DNA of 64,000 nucleotides from Pseudorasbora parva (GCF_024679245.1 NC_090191.1:36995638-37059637), one strand, 5' to 3'. Positions 24,284-45,482 are shown, numbered from the stretch's first letter. Program-made: numbers and translations. Notes: generated from the letters alone by a model not told the origin.

Positions 24284-24720
24284 GCCTGTCTGTATATCTA
24301 GAAATTATTAAGACATATAAATTAGGCTGTTTGACAGAATTAAACAATAAACCAAATTATTCCAATTATGTATCTATCCAACTACCTACTGTACTAGCCT
24401 ATCTGACTGGGAGTAATCAGTGAGAGCATTATCATGTCCACTCCGCTCAGTCCAGAGGTCACACATCATTAACATAGTCACAGATCAATACCTGGTGCTT
24501 CCAGAGGGATCAACATATGTGGTCTTCTCAAGCTTCACCCAATTTCCAGCTGCTATCAGCTAACAAGAGCACATATTTTAATGTTAAGATCCCTTTGTAA
24601 CAATATGTGTGTTTACATGATGAAAAAACGTAACTGTATTTTACTATGCGTTTAAGACAAGGCTCTTACCTCCTCGTTGATTACATGAGGTTCAGTAGCG
24701 GCTTTCTTTGGAGAGCTCAT
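21887..24720 (-). CDS. nudt5: ADP-sugar pyrophosphatase (Nudix hydrolase 5), complete
   Basis: Hydrolyses ADP-ribose and other ADP-sugars to AMP plus sugar phosphate. Coding exons in transcript order: 24670-24720, 24492-24559, 23693-23745, 23506-23613, 23313-23408, 23123-23224, 23010-23018, 22867-22920, 21887-21996; total 651 nt, 216 aa (human 219). All phases match. The start is [17 protein letters not shown]. The Trp-containing substrate region reads [10 protein letters not shown]. The Nudix box G94-x5-E100-x7-R108-E-L-K-E-E-T-G-Y116 is intact, preceded by [18 protein letters not shown]. The C-terminal part has [12 protein letters not shown]. Exon 7 is only 9 nt and supplies the GDG that precedes EFVEV. 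AATAAA on the minus strand at 21677-21682 may be the poly(A) signal. A 5' UTR intron is likely upstream (acceptor near 24776, donor near 24907). Confidence 0.95.
22083..22735. repeat. Palindromic dispersed repeat (family E) in nudt5 intron 8
   Basis: The left half has reverse-oriented phrases (attcctgtgatgtcagtatc, atttaatcaaaaatacagta). The right half has forward ones (atgatttctgaaggatcatg, ttactgttttactgtattc). Family E also occurs at 27730-28225. A C16 homopolymer lies at 22272-22287. Confidence 0.5.
23820..24290. repeat. Compound tetranucleotide array, TATC run then GATA run in opposite orientation
   Basis: (TATC)n occupies about 23947-24022 and (GATA)n about 24200-24282. The units are reverse complements. 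Degenerate CTGTC/CCATC units flank and separate them. The whole lies in the nudt5 intron between coding exons 2 and 3. Confidence 0.95.
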
Positions 24721-25290
24721 CTTGTGCAGGCGATCAGTGATGTCTTTCTGAACACTGGACCAGCTACAGTAACTGCACGTGCAACAGAAATTAAGTTACA
24801 GGGCGCATGATGTTGTCATGATGACAATAGTCTATTTTAACTAGAAAATACGCAAAAAAAGGTAACGAGAGATCTGTCTCTCGTTTTGAATTCGCGGAGT
24901 ACGTACCAGACAAATCCGAGAGTGTGTCAAATAGATCAGAGTGATCTAGCCCGAGAAAGAAATGTTGTTTAGTTAGTTTGCTTTCATGTAGTCACGTGTT
25001 CAATGAACATCTGCCTACTTGTGTGCAGCTAAAACAGTTCCTCCTCTTGTATATTTCACATTGCATCATTGCAACATTGCATTCTCGTTTTATACATATA
25101 TTGTTAACCTGGTCGCTAATATTCAAGAAGAACAGTTATATTTGAACATACAACGTCCCTTAGCGTATTAAAAACTTGGAATATTTTCAAAACAAAGCAC
25201 AGTTATAATTCGGAACTGTAGTTACTATTACTATCGTTTCACCGGAATGTTTTTGCGGTTGCGCAGATTACCAGTGTAGTTTCAGGCAGC
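24721..25290. promoter_or_regulatory. Bidirectional promoter region between nudt5 and cdc123
   Basis: 570 bp separate the two start codons, which point away from each other. A CCGGAA ETS-type core is at 25242-25247, 44 bp before the cdc123 ATG. A probable nudt5 5' UTR intron occupies part of the interval. No TATA box stands out, as usual for divergent housekeeping promoters. The head-to-head arrangement also exists in human, from memory. Confidence 0.6.
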
Positions 25291-32816
<7,526 letters not shown>

Positions 32817-33109
32817 TAAACAGGAGATGCTGGGATCAGTGCTGCCTTCCTGCAGGTTACTTCCAACTCCGCTTCAACAGAATTGGAAGATTTTGATTGG
32901 CTACTTCAGGGTTAATATTAAATCGAAGTACCACACTTTGTAGGACGGTCTCATTTCTGTATATAACGGGATCGGTCCTGACTCTGTCAAATGCTTATCA
33001 GGCTTATACATGTTTCTGTAACACAGAAGACATTTTTATGCTTTCTATCTGCAATAGTGCTAGCACACATTACAAAGTCAAAGTGCAATAGTTTTAACTG
33101 TTATGAAGT

Positions 33110-33115
33110 AATAAA
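33110..33115 (+). terminator. Probable cdc123 poly(A) signal
   Basis: AATAAA lies 294 bp after the cdc123 stop codon, in sequence with no other feature. Confidence 0.5.
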
Positions 33116-33867
33116 AAATGTATCATGATATAAAAAAGTTTCTGTGTCGATGTTAATGATGCAGTTCTAGTTTTGTTCAAGGCATTTTTTAGCATCCATG
33201 TGGGGGCGCCAAATACCAAATAACTCTGTGTGCAGGAATAACTAGCTGTACATGTTTGGTTTAGGGTCAGTTGCATGTTTTTATGTATACATTACTGTTA
33301 TGACTACAGTAAGTACATGCAACATATGTAATTAGAACACTGTCAAATAAAGTGTTGCCAAAATTTCTCTTAAATCTTACTTTAAGTACAAAATGCATCT
33401 TATTATCAGGGTTTTCATGGAAATATCCAGAAATGTGATTTCCATGTCTTGAAAAATAATGCATACAATCTTCCATTGGCATGCACATTTGTGTAGTGCA
33501 AAGACATTTGTCTAGTTCAGCTGTTTTCTGCTTGGCTTTAAAATATTTTATCAGCTAGGAATTGTTTCGTGCAATCTCGATTAAATGATTATTAAATCCT
33601 TAGTAATCCTATATGACTGAAAAATGTATTGAAAATACATTGAAATTAATTGGTCAAAAGGTTTTGGAACCCTGTCTTGAAAAGGAATGATAGGAATGTA
33701 ATATTATATGCACAATATTTCTTAACACTTTACAATAAGGTTCTATACATTAGCATTCAGTGATGGAATTGCTAAAGCTTTCATGCACAAAATAATAATT
33801 AAAACTGTTGTTGCGTGTAAATTAAAATGTTAATTTAGGCTACTAATTAATTTTTAACATTAGTACA
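33116..33867. other. Intergenic, no gene seen
   Basis: AT-rich sequence after cdc123. No homology recognised. Confidence 0.4.
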
Positions 33868-34318
33868 TCTACAGTAGTGGCCAAAAGGGATGACCAGCCT
33901 AGGAAAATTGATACCCTTTATTCAAATATTGTAAAAAATGTAGAGATTTTGTAAGTATATTGCATAATCATGTGTGGATTCAGTTGTTTTATTTGTGATT
34001 ACGCAATAAAACATGCCAAAATGTGCAGACATGTTTTATTTTTTTGGGCCAGGCTGTCATATAAAGAAATTTTGAACATGCAAAATAGAAGGCAACAAAG
34101 AAAAAATAATAACTGATTATGTGGTTGTCAATGTATGGTTTTTCCTGTTTTTCTATGCATTTTAATTTGCATAGTAAAATAAAACCAGTAGTTTTGCCTA
34201 ATAATTGTGTCAGATAAATACCATACACAAGTTTAGTGTATTGTTCTTCCCTCTTATTTTAATCATATTTTGGTTTAATCTACTACTATACAGTATTTGG
34301 CCACTGCAGTAGTGTACA
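33868..34318. mobile_element. Tc1-like non-autonomous remnant
   Basis: The left end tacagtagtggccaaaaggg and the right end tatttggccactgcagtagt are inverted to each other. Internal phrases such as ttttgcctaataattgtg are typical of Tc1-family ends. No transposase remains in about 450 bp. Confidence 0.6.
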
Positions 34319-36061
34319 GAACAATAGCATATTTATACATTAACATAAGTAACCTAAATTAATAAATGCTGTTACTGTTATCCATTGTTAACCAAACCTT
34401 AACATTAAACCTTATTTTAAAGTAACATACATTGTCCCTTCGCTTCAAAAAATTTGAACGAACTGCCAGCAAGGGGGTCTTTATTAGTGTTTTTTGTGCA
34501 GTTGCTGGGTTGCATGGTTTGGTGTTTCCTAATGACTGACAAACCAAATGCTCAAGTGGACACAAGATTCAGAGCAAAATATCTTACAGGGGGGAAAAAC
34601 AAGCTGAGCTGGGGTTGGTGTTGACTGTCAGATCCAACTGCTTAGATTTGCTGACTCAGAGCTAAAGAGAGGAGGAGGACAAGAGAGAGACAGAATGCAA
34701 AGGGAGGGACAGATTTTCCAGAGCTGAGAAACTGCAGTGGTTTGCAGCTGGAATACTCATGAGCGGTAGACTACAGCAGAGATGCTGACTGACACACACA
34801 CACACACACACTCTTTCTCTCTCTCTCTCTCTGTTTCTCTTTCTCTCCTCGCAGCCGACTGTACTGACACAAGTGGACAGTGTGCAGCCAATCAGATATC
34901 CACAGCAGACACGTGTCAAGCAGGCTTCGGTGCTACCTTTTGAGGCCTGGCCTTAAACATGCTTTTTAACCCTTAGATATGAGTGATGTAGACATTTGAG
35001 CTCCTGGGGGGAGGGACAGTTAGTGAGCGAGCCTAATTTTTGGGTAAAATATTGAAAATATTGTCACTCTAAATATGTTTGAAAAAAAGTGACTCATAAA
35101 ACCTCTGTCATCCTCTTACCATCTTTATATGAAAGCCACATGGCAACTTGCTATGAGAAGGCCACCGACCTCAAGGTAAATATAATTTTTTACAGTACAG
35201 TTGTGTTAATTTGTATTATTTTAGTCCTGATGTGTTACATAGCAATAAATGAATTTAAAGCATTTCCTGCACTTTTAAATCTTAACTGTTCATTGCTAAA
35301 CACAGGCATGTGTAGAACTCTGAAGCTGGTTTGTGTATTATCATCATCATCCTGCTAATAGGTGCCACCAGATGTAGCCAAAGTGTTATTTTACCTTGAC
35401 TTTGCCTAAAGTATTTTGCTTAACATTAACTTTGTTGCTTTAAAATGCTGTAGCTATCAACAGTGATTAATATCACCATCATCTTGCGTGTGCCATAATG
35501 CATCTATATTAATGTGGCTACAGTTTTTTTCTCTCCAGGACATACTGAGATTTTTAACTTTATTAAAGTAATTGATCTGAACGGATGCATGCTTTTTTCA
35601 GTTGGACTTCAGCATGCTTTTGGTGCAATGCGAACAATCCACACAGGCACACGATCTCTCCTCCTCCTCTCCTCTCTCATATGGCAAGCCATTTCAACAT
35701 GTATTCCATAAAACATTTTTTAAAAATATTAATAGAACATGTTTGTAGATAACCAATAGAATCCAACAGAAAGTAATCCAATAAAAAATGGCATCATTCA
35801 CATCCTTACTTATTTTAATGGTGACTAGTTCTTTCCACAATACACAATGTTTAAATTAGTATTTTATAATTAGTATTTACTCCTTTGCAACTAGAAATTA
35901 TGACAACTATTCCACTGTTAATGGTAGTACTTTTTTGTTGAAAAAGTTAATAAAGTACTGTTATCTAATGAATAAGTACTTGTAAGTATTATTTAGTACT
36001 AGTAAGTGCCAGTAGCAATTGAAATAGGCCTACTGGTTGAAATTTGTTACCAGTAACAATT
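34319..36061. other. Intergenic between cdc123 and camk1d
   Basis: Contains a short (CA)n-(CT)n tract (34794-34832) and a purine-rich region near 34660-34720. No exon or homologous ORF found. The sequence around 34700-34930 looks less repetitive and could hold regulatory DNA, but nothing specific can be claimed. Confidence 0.35.
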
Positions 36062-36690
36062 AAAAGGTTAGTTCACCCAAAAATGAAAACTGTCTCAGAT
36101 TACTCATGTCACCCATAAGACCTTCATTCATCTTCGGGACACAAATTAGGATATTTCTGATGAAACTGGAAAGCTCTCTGACCCCTCCATATACAGAAAT
36201 GTAATTAACACGTTCAAGGCCCAGAAAGGTAGTAAAGACAGTTTAAATTGTCCATGTGACGTGGATCAATCTTAATTTAATGAAGCGACAAGAATACTTT
36301 TTGCGTGCAAAAAACTAACAACTTTATTACAAACTATTTTATCCAGCCTGTTTTATAATCTTACACTGTTGACAGTGTAAACAATGCAGCACCTCCAGAA
36401 CACCGGTTTACCATTGGCTGATTGTTGAATAAAGTCTTTATTTTGTTAAAGTTGTTAAAAAGTATTCTCGTCACTTAAAATTAAGGTTGAACAACTGTAG
36501 TCATTTCAATGATATATTTACCTTTCTGGGGCATGAAAGTGTTAATTGCATTACTGACTATGGAGGGGTCAGAGAGCTTTCCAATTTCATCAAAAATATA
36601 TTAATTTGTGTTCAGTGGATGAACGAAGGTTTTTACGCGTTTGGAGCAACGTGAGGGTGAGAATTCTGATTTTCTGGGTGAACTAACGCT
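36062..36690. mobile_element. Long family-B element upstream of camk1d
   Basis: The left end aaggttagttcacccaaaaa and the right end ttttctgggtgaactaacgc are inverted repeats. Internal halves are also partly palindromic: cagagagctttccaatttca near 36570 mirrors gaaactggaaagctctctg near 36162. Length about 630 bp. Non-coding. Confidence 0.65.
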
Positions 36691-36779
36691 TTTTTTTAAT
36701 TTACATTTTAAAAATTACTTGTTAAATTGCTCACAAAAAGATTAGTTGAATGCCAAATCGGCGTGCCATATTTCTCATG

Positions 36780-37304
<525 letters not shown>

Positions 37305-37760
37305 TGAGTAACTTTTTTTTTTCTTTTTCTTTTTTTGTGGCTTTGACAAGCGAATGTAACAGAACACACTTATGAAAAGTCACCATGGTAACCATAGTTT
37401 CCCTTAAACACAGAGTTATTATTACTGCTTTACAAAAGTCTAAGTTCGGTCTCGTTTGCTGGTTTTGCAGAGGTCATGGCCAGCATGAGACCATCTGAAA
37501 CCAATGAAAACATATTAGGCTGGTTTAAGATGATGGTTTCAGCACTACGAATACTGTAAAACCAAGATATTCATTTGTGACCACTTTCAAACAGCGTCAG
37601 GACTTTTGGTTAGGCTATTTTTATGTTTTATCTCAGCGGTGGTTAATACAATAACAAAACACTAACACGTTTATTACTGGCCGTTTTTTAATCAGTCTAA
37701 TCAAAGTGGTGCCAAAGGTTATTGCACTTTTGTTGACCATTTTGTTTTTCAACTATTGCC

Positions 37761-38176
37761 ATAAATGCTCATGTGGTTTCCTTTTATTTTTGTTGCAAGC
37801 AAAACACTAAATTTTAAACAGTAACAAAAAAATCCTGCTGGAAAATCCATCCTAAAATGGTCCAATATGACCATTAGTTGGTAGACTAGCAACAAAGGCC
37901 AGTTTAAGGATGTTCAGACTGGTTTTAGAACAGCTGGAAAAACTGGATTTTCCAAGCATACATGCTTTTTTGAAGAGAGGATCAATAATGTTCTGATCAT
38001 GGTTTTATTATTATTCACTCCTTTTCTAAAAGCAGACAGTCAGAATGTACGGCAGAATTTTATTTTTTGCATCTCAAAGGTATTTTGATGGATCTATTTT
38101 TTTTCTGGCTTGTATTGGAAAAAAGGTGTTTGTTGGATGCATCAAGGACATGATGGTTTCTGTTAGCCTGCATGCT
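37761..38176. repeat. Local duplication, unit A copy 1
   Basis: Collinear with 40767-41240. Shared phrases include ccatcctaaaatggtccaat, caataatgttctgatcatg and gttagcctgcatgc. Divergence is moderate, with several indels. Confidence 0.8.
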
Positions 38177-38911
38177 TTGCTTTTGCATCAGTTGTGGTCA
38201 TGCACGTGTGTTTGATGATAAACAGACTGTTTTGCAGTCTGCAGCCACTTGCATCGCCATGCATGCATGTTTTCATCCAACACACAATAGTGATTTACTC
38301 TCAGGTTGATATTCAGTTCCTCCCGAACCTATAAAGATGAACCTACGTGCATCTACCATGTTTTAATAGGTGCATTCTCGCAGACCTGTGTTTATACGTG
38401 CTGCGGCGGGTCGCCCCAGTTGCTTTGACTGCAGTAATTTAATCTCTGTGTGCTAACCAGGGGAGAGTCGGATTAACCAGGTTGGATTAGCACTGTAGGA
38501 AGACAGTCCTTGAATAAATTGTGCCCAAATTTCATAATGCACATCTGAGAGGTTTAACCAAGGTGTAAGTTTGCCGATTTTCAACCTGCTTTGTATTGGT
38601 ACAATGTTAGGAGAATAGGTAATGAACATGTGTGACCCGAAATTTCAAAATTATTTGTCAAAGTTCTGCGGATGACACAAACATATTATTATGTCTTTCA
38701 TGAAAACTACAGATTATACTTTTGCATTTCTGTATCCCCGCCCATGGACAGTCGGATTGACAGAGGGTTGTTAAAAGAACAGTTATTGTAAGAGTGTTTA
38801 TCACTGTATCCGGTAATCAACTGTATCATACTTTGTCTATTCTTTAAACAGCATTAAGGTTAAAATGGACTACTGTTACAATAGCTTTCTTACCTCTGTG
38901 TAAAGCATGTA

Positions 38912-39450
38912 AGCCAATAAGAATTGTGCATGTACACCTCACTCTTCTGGCTTCAAAGGGCACACCTCCCACACCAGAGACCCCGTTTCGAATTCCGCTC
39001 GAAGTGGGTCAAGTAGGACTGTTTACATGTGGTGTCATGACCCGGATAGGAGTGAGTAGGGGGGTTGAGTGTGTAAACCTCACTCCCCTGGCCTCAAGAG
39101 GCGCGTTAGCGGCTGGCACTAGTGGCTGCAGTCTTTAGCGTCCTTGTTAGCCTCCCACCCGCCTCCCAAAGGCGGAGACCTTGTTTCGAATCCCACTTGG
39201 AGCATGTCAAATAGGTCCGATTACATTTGGTGCCGTGACCCAGATGGGAGTGAGGTTTGGGAGGGTGAGTGTAACAGACATAAGTCCATAAGAGTTGTGC
39301 GTGTAAATGTTACGGCCCCTGCCTCAAGAGGTGTGCTAGCAACTGATGCTAGCAACTGGGATCTTTAGAGTCCTTTTTAGCACGTCAAACCTCCCATGCC
39401 AGAAACCCCGTTTCGAATCCAGCTTGGAGTAGGACTGGTTACATCTATGC
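38912..39450. repeat. Three tandem imperfect units with tRNA B-box-like motifs
   Basis: Each unit has a cctcaagagg-like phrase, a tagcggctgg or tagcaactg phrase, then accccgtttcgaatcc. The B-box-like GTTTCGAATCC lies at about 38985, 39183 and 39410. The units then end with a ggagtgag or gtaggactggttaca phrase. Spacing of the box-like motifs is too long for a real tRNA, so this is called a tRNA-related or satellite-like repeat, not a tRNA gene. Confidence 0.6.
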
Positions 39451-40653
39451 AATGGCAGTTTGCTTTAGGGGGTTGGTTAGTTTTCCATCCTCTGTTTGGC
39501 CTAGAATAGTTTGAAATGTTGACTCCAAACACTTAGGCTTTTCAGATTTGCTGTCACAGTGTCCTTCACTCGATCCTTCACTGGAAACTTAGATAAACTC
39601 ATTACTGCTAAACAAGTTGGCACCGTTGTGACTAAAAGTTTGCCAAGAAGTATTTTTTACTCAAGCAGGCAGTATTTGACTGATCAAAACTATAATAGGA
39701 GCAGACAGGGAGTGCCCTTAAACTCCAACGGTGCATTATGGGTGTTGAAGTTTTCCTAATTATTTGGCAAAAGGCAAGACAGCAGCTTTTCCCCCTCAAT
39801 ATTCTCTGGTCAGAGAGCACTGATTTAAACATTATTTTTTGCCTTTCTATCTCATAGGCAGTCAAGTTTTATTGCCAGCGGTGGTTTGCCCCTTTAACGA
39901 TCATGGTGATACTTTTCCCTGTAGTTACACATAATGCATTTTAATATAATTACAGTATCAAAAGATTACATTTATGTAAATAAACTATGACCATTATTGT
40001 TCAGTCGCAGAAGTGTTTTGTAATAGAAGAGCTCTGTCTGTGAGTGCACATCTATTAAACCTTCGATTAAGTGGATTTGAGCTCTATGTGAAGACGCTGC
40101 CGTCATAGCAACCCAAGAGACAGGAGTCATGGCAACTCTGACTGGCCCATTCAAGCACACCATTAAGAGGGTCTCACCGATCTTCATTTCCCCTCATATA
40201 AAAAACGCTGCTGGCGTCGTACGGTTCTCTTCGCCCACGCTCAGGCACACGCAGATTTTATTTATCCACCCACAGACATCCAACTGGCCATTATAAACCA
40301 GTACACACAGCATGCCCGATCTTTACTGTGTTCACAGTTTAGTATTATTATTTCCTTTGGAAATGTAAATGATTGATTGTGGTCTAAAATGGCAAAGAAA
40401 AGCAGCAGCGTACTTATAACCCCGTTAGTTCACTTTCTTTATCCAGGGCTTTTCCTGAGGAATGACAGCTGTGTTGACGTTTCCGGCTGTGCGGAGGGTA
40501 TTTCTGCCCATGTTCTTGACGGATGTGTCAAATTCAACAGTTGGGCTCTGCAGGGGCAGCTTTCTAAAACCGTATGTTTTTAGAAACGAAGCGGTTTCTG
40601 TTCCGAGACCTCGGCTATTTCACATCCTCTCTCAACCATCTCACACTTGGAGC

Positions 40654-40750
40654 CACATGAATCATTCAATTCTAGCTTGTTTGCCCCTGAATGACCACAC
40701 AATGCTGACTTAACTTTCTTTTTCTAGCTTTCTCGCTCTCTGTTTGTGTA
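40654..40750. repeat. Local duplication, unit B copy 1
   Basis: Begins cacatgaatcattcaattc and ends ctctgtttgtgta. Repeated at 41239-41330, giving a tandem period of 585 bp. Confidence 0.75.
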
Positions 40751-40766
40751 ACGAAGAACTAATGCT

Positions 40767-41330
40767 ATAAATGTTCATGTAGTTTCCTTTTATTTTCTTG
40801 GTGAGCAAAAAACTAGTAGACAATAAATAACATACAACCTTGCTAAACCCATCCTAAAATGGTCCAATATATAATTAGTTGGTACACCATTTTAAAACAG
40901 CAACAAAGGCCAGTTTAGGTGGTCATACTGGTTTTGGACCAGCTAAAATATATACCAAAACATATACCGTCATAAAACTGGATTACCTGTGGGTTTTTGT
41001 TGTAGCTACATAAGAGAGGAGCAATAATGTTCTGATCATGACTTACTTTAATTATTATTCACACCTTATGGAAAAGGAGAGAGTCAGAATGCACTGCAGA
41101 AATTGTGTTTTTTTTTGTTTGTTTTTTGCATCCTGATGGTATTTTGATTGGATTTTATGGCTCTTATTGAAGAGAAAAAAAACGAATTCAAAGGTGTTTG
41201 TTTGATGCATAAAGTGATGGTTTACGTTAGCCTGCATGCACATGAATCATTCAGGTCTAGCTAGTTTGACTCTGAAATGACCACACAAGACTGACTTTCT
41301 TTTTCTCTTTCTCGCTGTCTGTTTGTGTAT
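40767..41330. repeat. Local duplication, units A copy 2 and B copy 2
   Basis: 40767-41240 matches unit A (37761-38176). 41239-41330 matches unit B (40654-40750). The two units adjoin directly here, unlike the first A copy, which has no adjacent B. Confidence 0.8.
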
Positions 41331-42119
41331 GTAACTACTAGATCATTTCCTGATCTCGCAACAAGTACTTTTAAACCTTGTGTAAGCCTTTTCTTCATGA
41401 GATGTACATTTTGGGGGCCAGGTGCATGAATATAGCAAACACTCACTTTATCTGTTATGTTGAGTTGGAGGTGGCTTGTGTATTGTAAATTTAGTGAGTT
41501 TTCTTTTAAAGCTTATTGGCACGAGTTAAAAAAGCCCACCTCATCCCAAGTATTATATAAGTACTGTTTTACTTCTTCATACAAGTATGACAATCAGACA
41601 TATCTGTTACCAATTATGCACTGAAGTTTTAAAGTTGGATTTAAGAATTTGTTCAAATTAGTACTAGGTATGCTTATCTTAACAAGCACCACTATTGACA
41701 ATATTATCACTCGCGCACAGTATGAATATGTAGAAATAGACTCGTCCGCTTTGCCTAGTAGCCATTAGGGACATGAAAATTCAGTGTTGTGTTTCATCTG
41801 TGTGTGTGAACACCTCCAGCGTTGTTCTCTGAACTGAATTATTCAGTATGTGGAGCGCCCAGAGGCCACAGGAGGTCATGTGATCACTCAACAGGTGCGT
41901 GTGCGCCAGGAACTGTGTACATGATGCTACTGTTAGAAAACTCTCAGAGCCACAATCTAAAACACACACAGGTGAGGTGACTTGAGAGGAGAGAAAGGAA
42001 AGGCAGAGGGGAGATAAAAAAAGAGAGAGTGGAAACATTGAGGCCATGAAGCCCTTAATTGCCTGCTCCATTTTCAGGCCTGTGCTCCTGGCTTTGTCCT
42101 CCATTTAGGAATATCACTC

Positions 42120-42231
<112 letters not shown>

Positions 42232-45200
42232 CCCTCTGTTTCTCACTGTACTTTATTAAAGTGACTTTTACAGGGCGAGTTCAAAATGAGATTCTATTAT
42301 AAAATCCTTGTCACAGATACTCACATGCTCTGTTATAAATGAGGGAAGAGTTGTTGTTTGTAAAGGTACACTAAACATTTTTGGTCCACTTGAATTGCAC
42401 CTTTTAAAAAAAAAAAAAAAACTAGTATCACATTGGGCATTGACACAAACAAAAAATGTAAGTGCACCCTTAAGTTTCAACTTGGTATGTTATGGTTGTT
42501 GTAATACAAAGGGCTGAAACTGAAAGATTATTGCGATAGACAGTGTCTTCATATCTATGGGAATGTTCCCAATGGCTGTTCAGTGATGTGGTAAGCCTGA
42601 GATCCTGAGTCAGCTGTCCGAAGTGTAATCTTTAGCTTCAATGCTGTCCGTGTTCAGACACAGGGGAAAGTTACGCTTGCTCTGACAGAAAATATCACAA
42701 ATTGCTTAAAGGTGAAGTGTCTTTTTTTTTTAAAATTACGTTCTCCAGTCTTAGTTCACAGTGAGATGTGGCATAAAAAAGTGCAGACGTTACACTCTTA
42801 ACCTTTAATAGACCATGGGTAAATTCAAACTGTTAAGACAAGTGTTGTTGAGTCTGGGTCTGAAGGAGTTTTTTCTTTACCTAAACATTCTTTGGAAATG
42901 CTTTATTATGATGCTCCCCCAACAGACTTTCTGCTGACTAAAAGTAACTTTACAACTACATGTCAACTTATTCTAACCCTAACCCTACTAATCTGTAAAA
43001 ATGAGAGTTAGTAGACTAGTTACTTATAGTCAACAGAATGTGCGAAAGGGACCATCAAAATAAAGTGAAACCCATTATTTAATCAAGATACATTTACTGA
43101 TTTTAAGATTTAATTTGCAAAATGGATTAACTAATGTCAAAGGATAATTTTTGTGGTATACATTTAATGTTGGTATACGTTATTGTTATGTGTTTAATAT
43201 TTCATATGTTTGCAGTTTTTTTATTTTCATATTTTAAATTCACATTTTTAAATAGTAACACCACAGCTATAACAATAATGCTAAAGAGAAACAATATAGT
43301 TCACTTGTTCAGTTTTTTTTTATTTTTTTATTTTTTGCAGTTGATGAACGATGAAAACATTGACAGCCAGTCAGAATCCATCCTGCTTTAATGAGCTTGA
43401 GCATTTAAAGTGGAAGACTACAAAACTGTTGTGTGTGTTTAGAATAAACAGAACAATATTGTCCGTTGTTGTGGATGTTAATATAGTCATCATTATAGTT
43501 ATCGTTATTGATGTGAACAGGCCTTTAATCTTTAACAGGCAATTTTGGTAATCAAACTGTTTAGAAAAGTGTTTTGAGTTTGAGTTTGAAGAATTTGACA
43601 GCTTTGTGAGAAAACGTCCCTCCTCTCATAACTGGGCCGCCGTGGCACAATCTGTTTGTGAGAACTAAAGCATGTACAGTTTTGCAAGTTTCCTTCGATG
43701 CAAACATCTTGTGCCCGCTCTAATAGATCCCCCCATGTGTGCAGCTCACACAACCATCTGCTATGAGTGTCGACGTGTGTGGCACAAGACACCGTCAAGT
43801 ATTAAAGGCAGGGTGAGTAATTTGTTCTGGAAAAGCATACACTTTTTTTGTCTCTTCACATTCTAATATATAATATATAGTCTGCGGAAGGCGTAGGACC
43901 ATAAAATGTTTGTTCAATCATTGTATTCGGTCTGGGCAACAACAATATGCTGTGATCACACCAACTACTGTAATTTGGAAGAGATGGATACCCCCGTGAC
44001 ATTACAGTCAAAACGGTTTGAGAGTCGAATTTAAACATTTCAGTTGCAACACTATCAACACCAAAATGAATCTGCAGCAGTCAGGTAGTAAAGGTCAGTA
44101 ATGTTTATCACAATAATCATTGTAATGTGCTTTGGAACATGAGGTATTAAACGCTTTAATCTAGAAACTTTTGTTTGCTCCCTGCTGTGTGCGTTCATTT
44201 GTTTTAGAGGAGGTATGGCATTGGAGACGCTGTGAAAGGAGTGTGAGATCTTATACTTTCAAAGATAGCTCGCTATTGCTAGCCTCTCTGACCTACCCCA
44301 CTTTTAACATAAACTACATGATAGGATCTTGTAAGATCCTCATGAAAGTCACCTCATCCAATACATGTTGACAGGCCGGTTTGCAGGGAGTTACATGGTA
44401 ACACAGTAAGTTGTTTGACTTTGGGGTCATGTGCTGGATTAATCTGCCCTGATCAAAGCAACCAAGCTTCACGGTGGAGGAAACCTGTCTCGAGATTATC
44501 CTCTCCCTTCCATCTCTCCTCAAGCTCTGCTCTTTTTGGCTCGCTCGCTCTCTCTCTCTTCTGTTCATCCGAGTGTACGGTCTGGTTCCTGCCATCGCTT
44601 TCAGCCAAGGGGACGACCGTCTGTACTCGTGTCACCAATGTTTATCAGCAAAGCTTGTTCACTTAACAAGAGCGGGCAGAATCTGAATGAGATTATGCCC
44701 AAATCCCATCTGCTGCTGACAACATGGGCACGACAACACGCCACCCACAAACAGGCTTATGTGTTTTTACAGACTTTTACAACTTGCCTCTGTTGCATTT
44801 GATGTACTTTAGTTGCATTATAATGTAATACTCAGTATCAGTCACTATGATGATCTAATCTGGTTTGTGCCATTTTTGTTATTCTCTGTTTTTAGCCATC
44901 AGTAAATAAATAACTCTAGGGATATGAATGATTCTGTCATAGTGTGCAGTGCGCACCAATAAGTAAGGACAATCTCAGTAAGAGTTTTATGACACAAGCA
45001 AACCTTTTTACACTTGTTTAAATGTAATTTTCATTATTCTGATTCTTTTCTAAGAAATGTGGTTATTTACCGCCATTATCCCATACCCCAATGGATAGCA
45101 CAAATTATTAACTCACACACAGAAAGTATATGATATGGTATACGGCCTTTTTTCTGTGACGCTCCTAAAATGTCTCAATTTCAATGTTTGTCTATCAATA

Positions 45201-45482
45201 TAGTGCATTATATTACATTGTCAATGTGATGTCAGTTTTGTCACACCCCAAAACTGCACATGCTCAGTTTGCAATTGATACGATTAAAGTGCTTACATGC
45301 CTGTTTATTGCAATTAAAATCGGCATACACCAAGTTTTACTACAATTATGGTTGCTATGATTCCATAAGCTTAATCACGTCGTTTTAATCGAAGTAGTGT
45401 GTTTACATGAGGTAAAGTTTAATCGTAATATTGCCTAAATCTAATTATAATCGCAATATGACAGTGCATGTAAATGTAGACA

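Noticed and set aside
38985..39420. Possible tRNA genes
   Set aside because: B-box-like words present but no cloverleaf can be drawn and box spacing is wrong.
42960..43000. Telomere-like ctaaccctaaccctac
   Set aside because: Only two units and embedded in an intronic repeat seen elsewhere in similar form; not an interstitial telomere tract.
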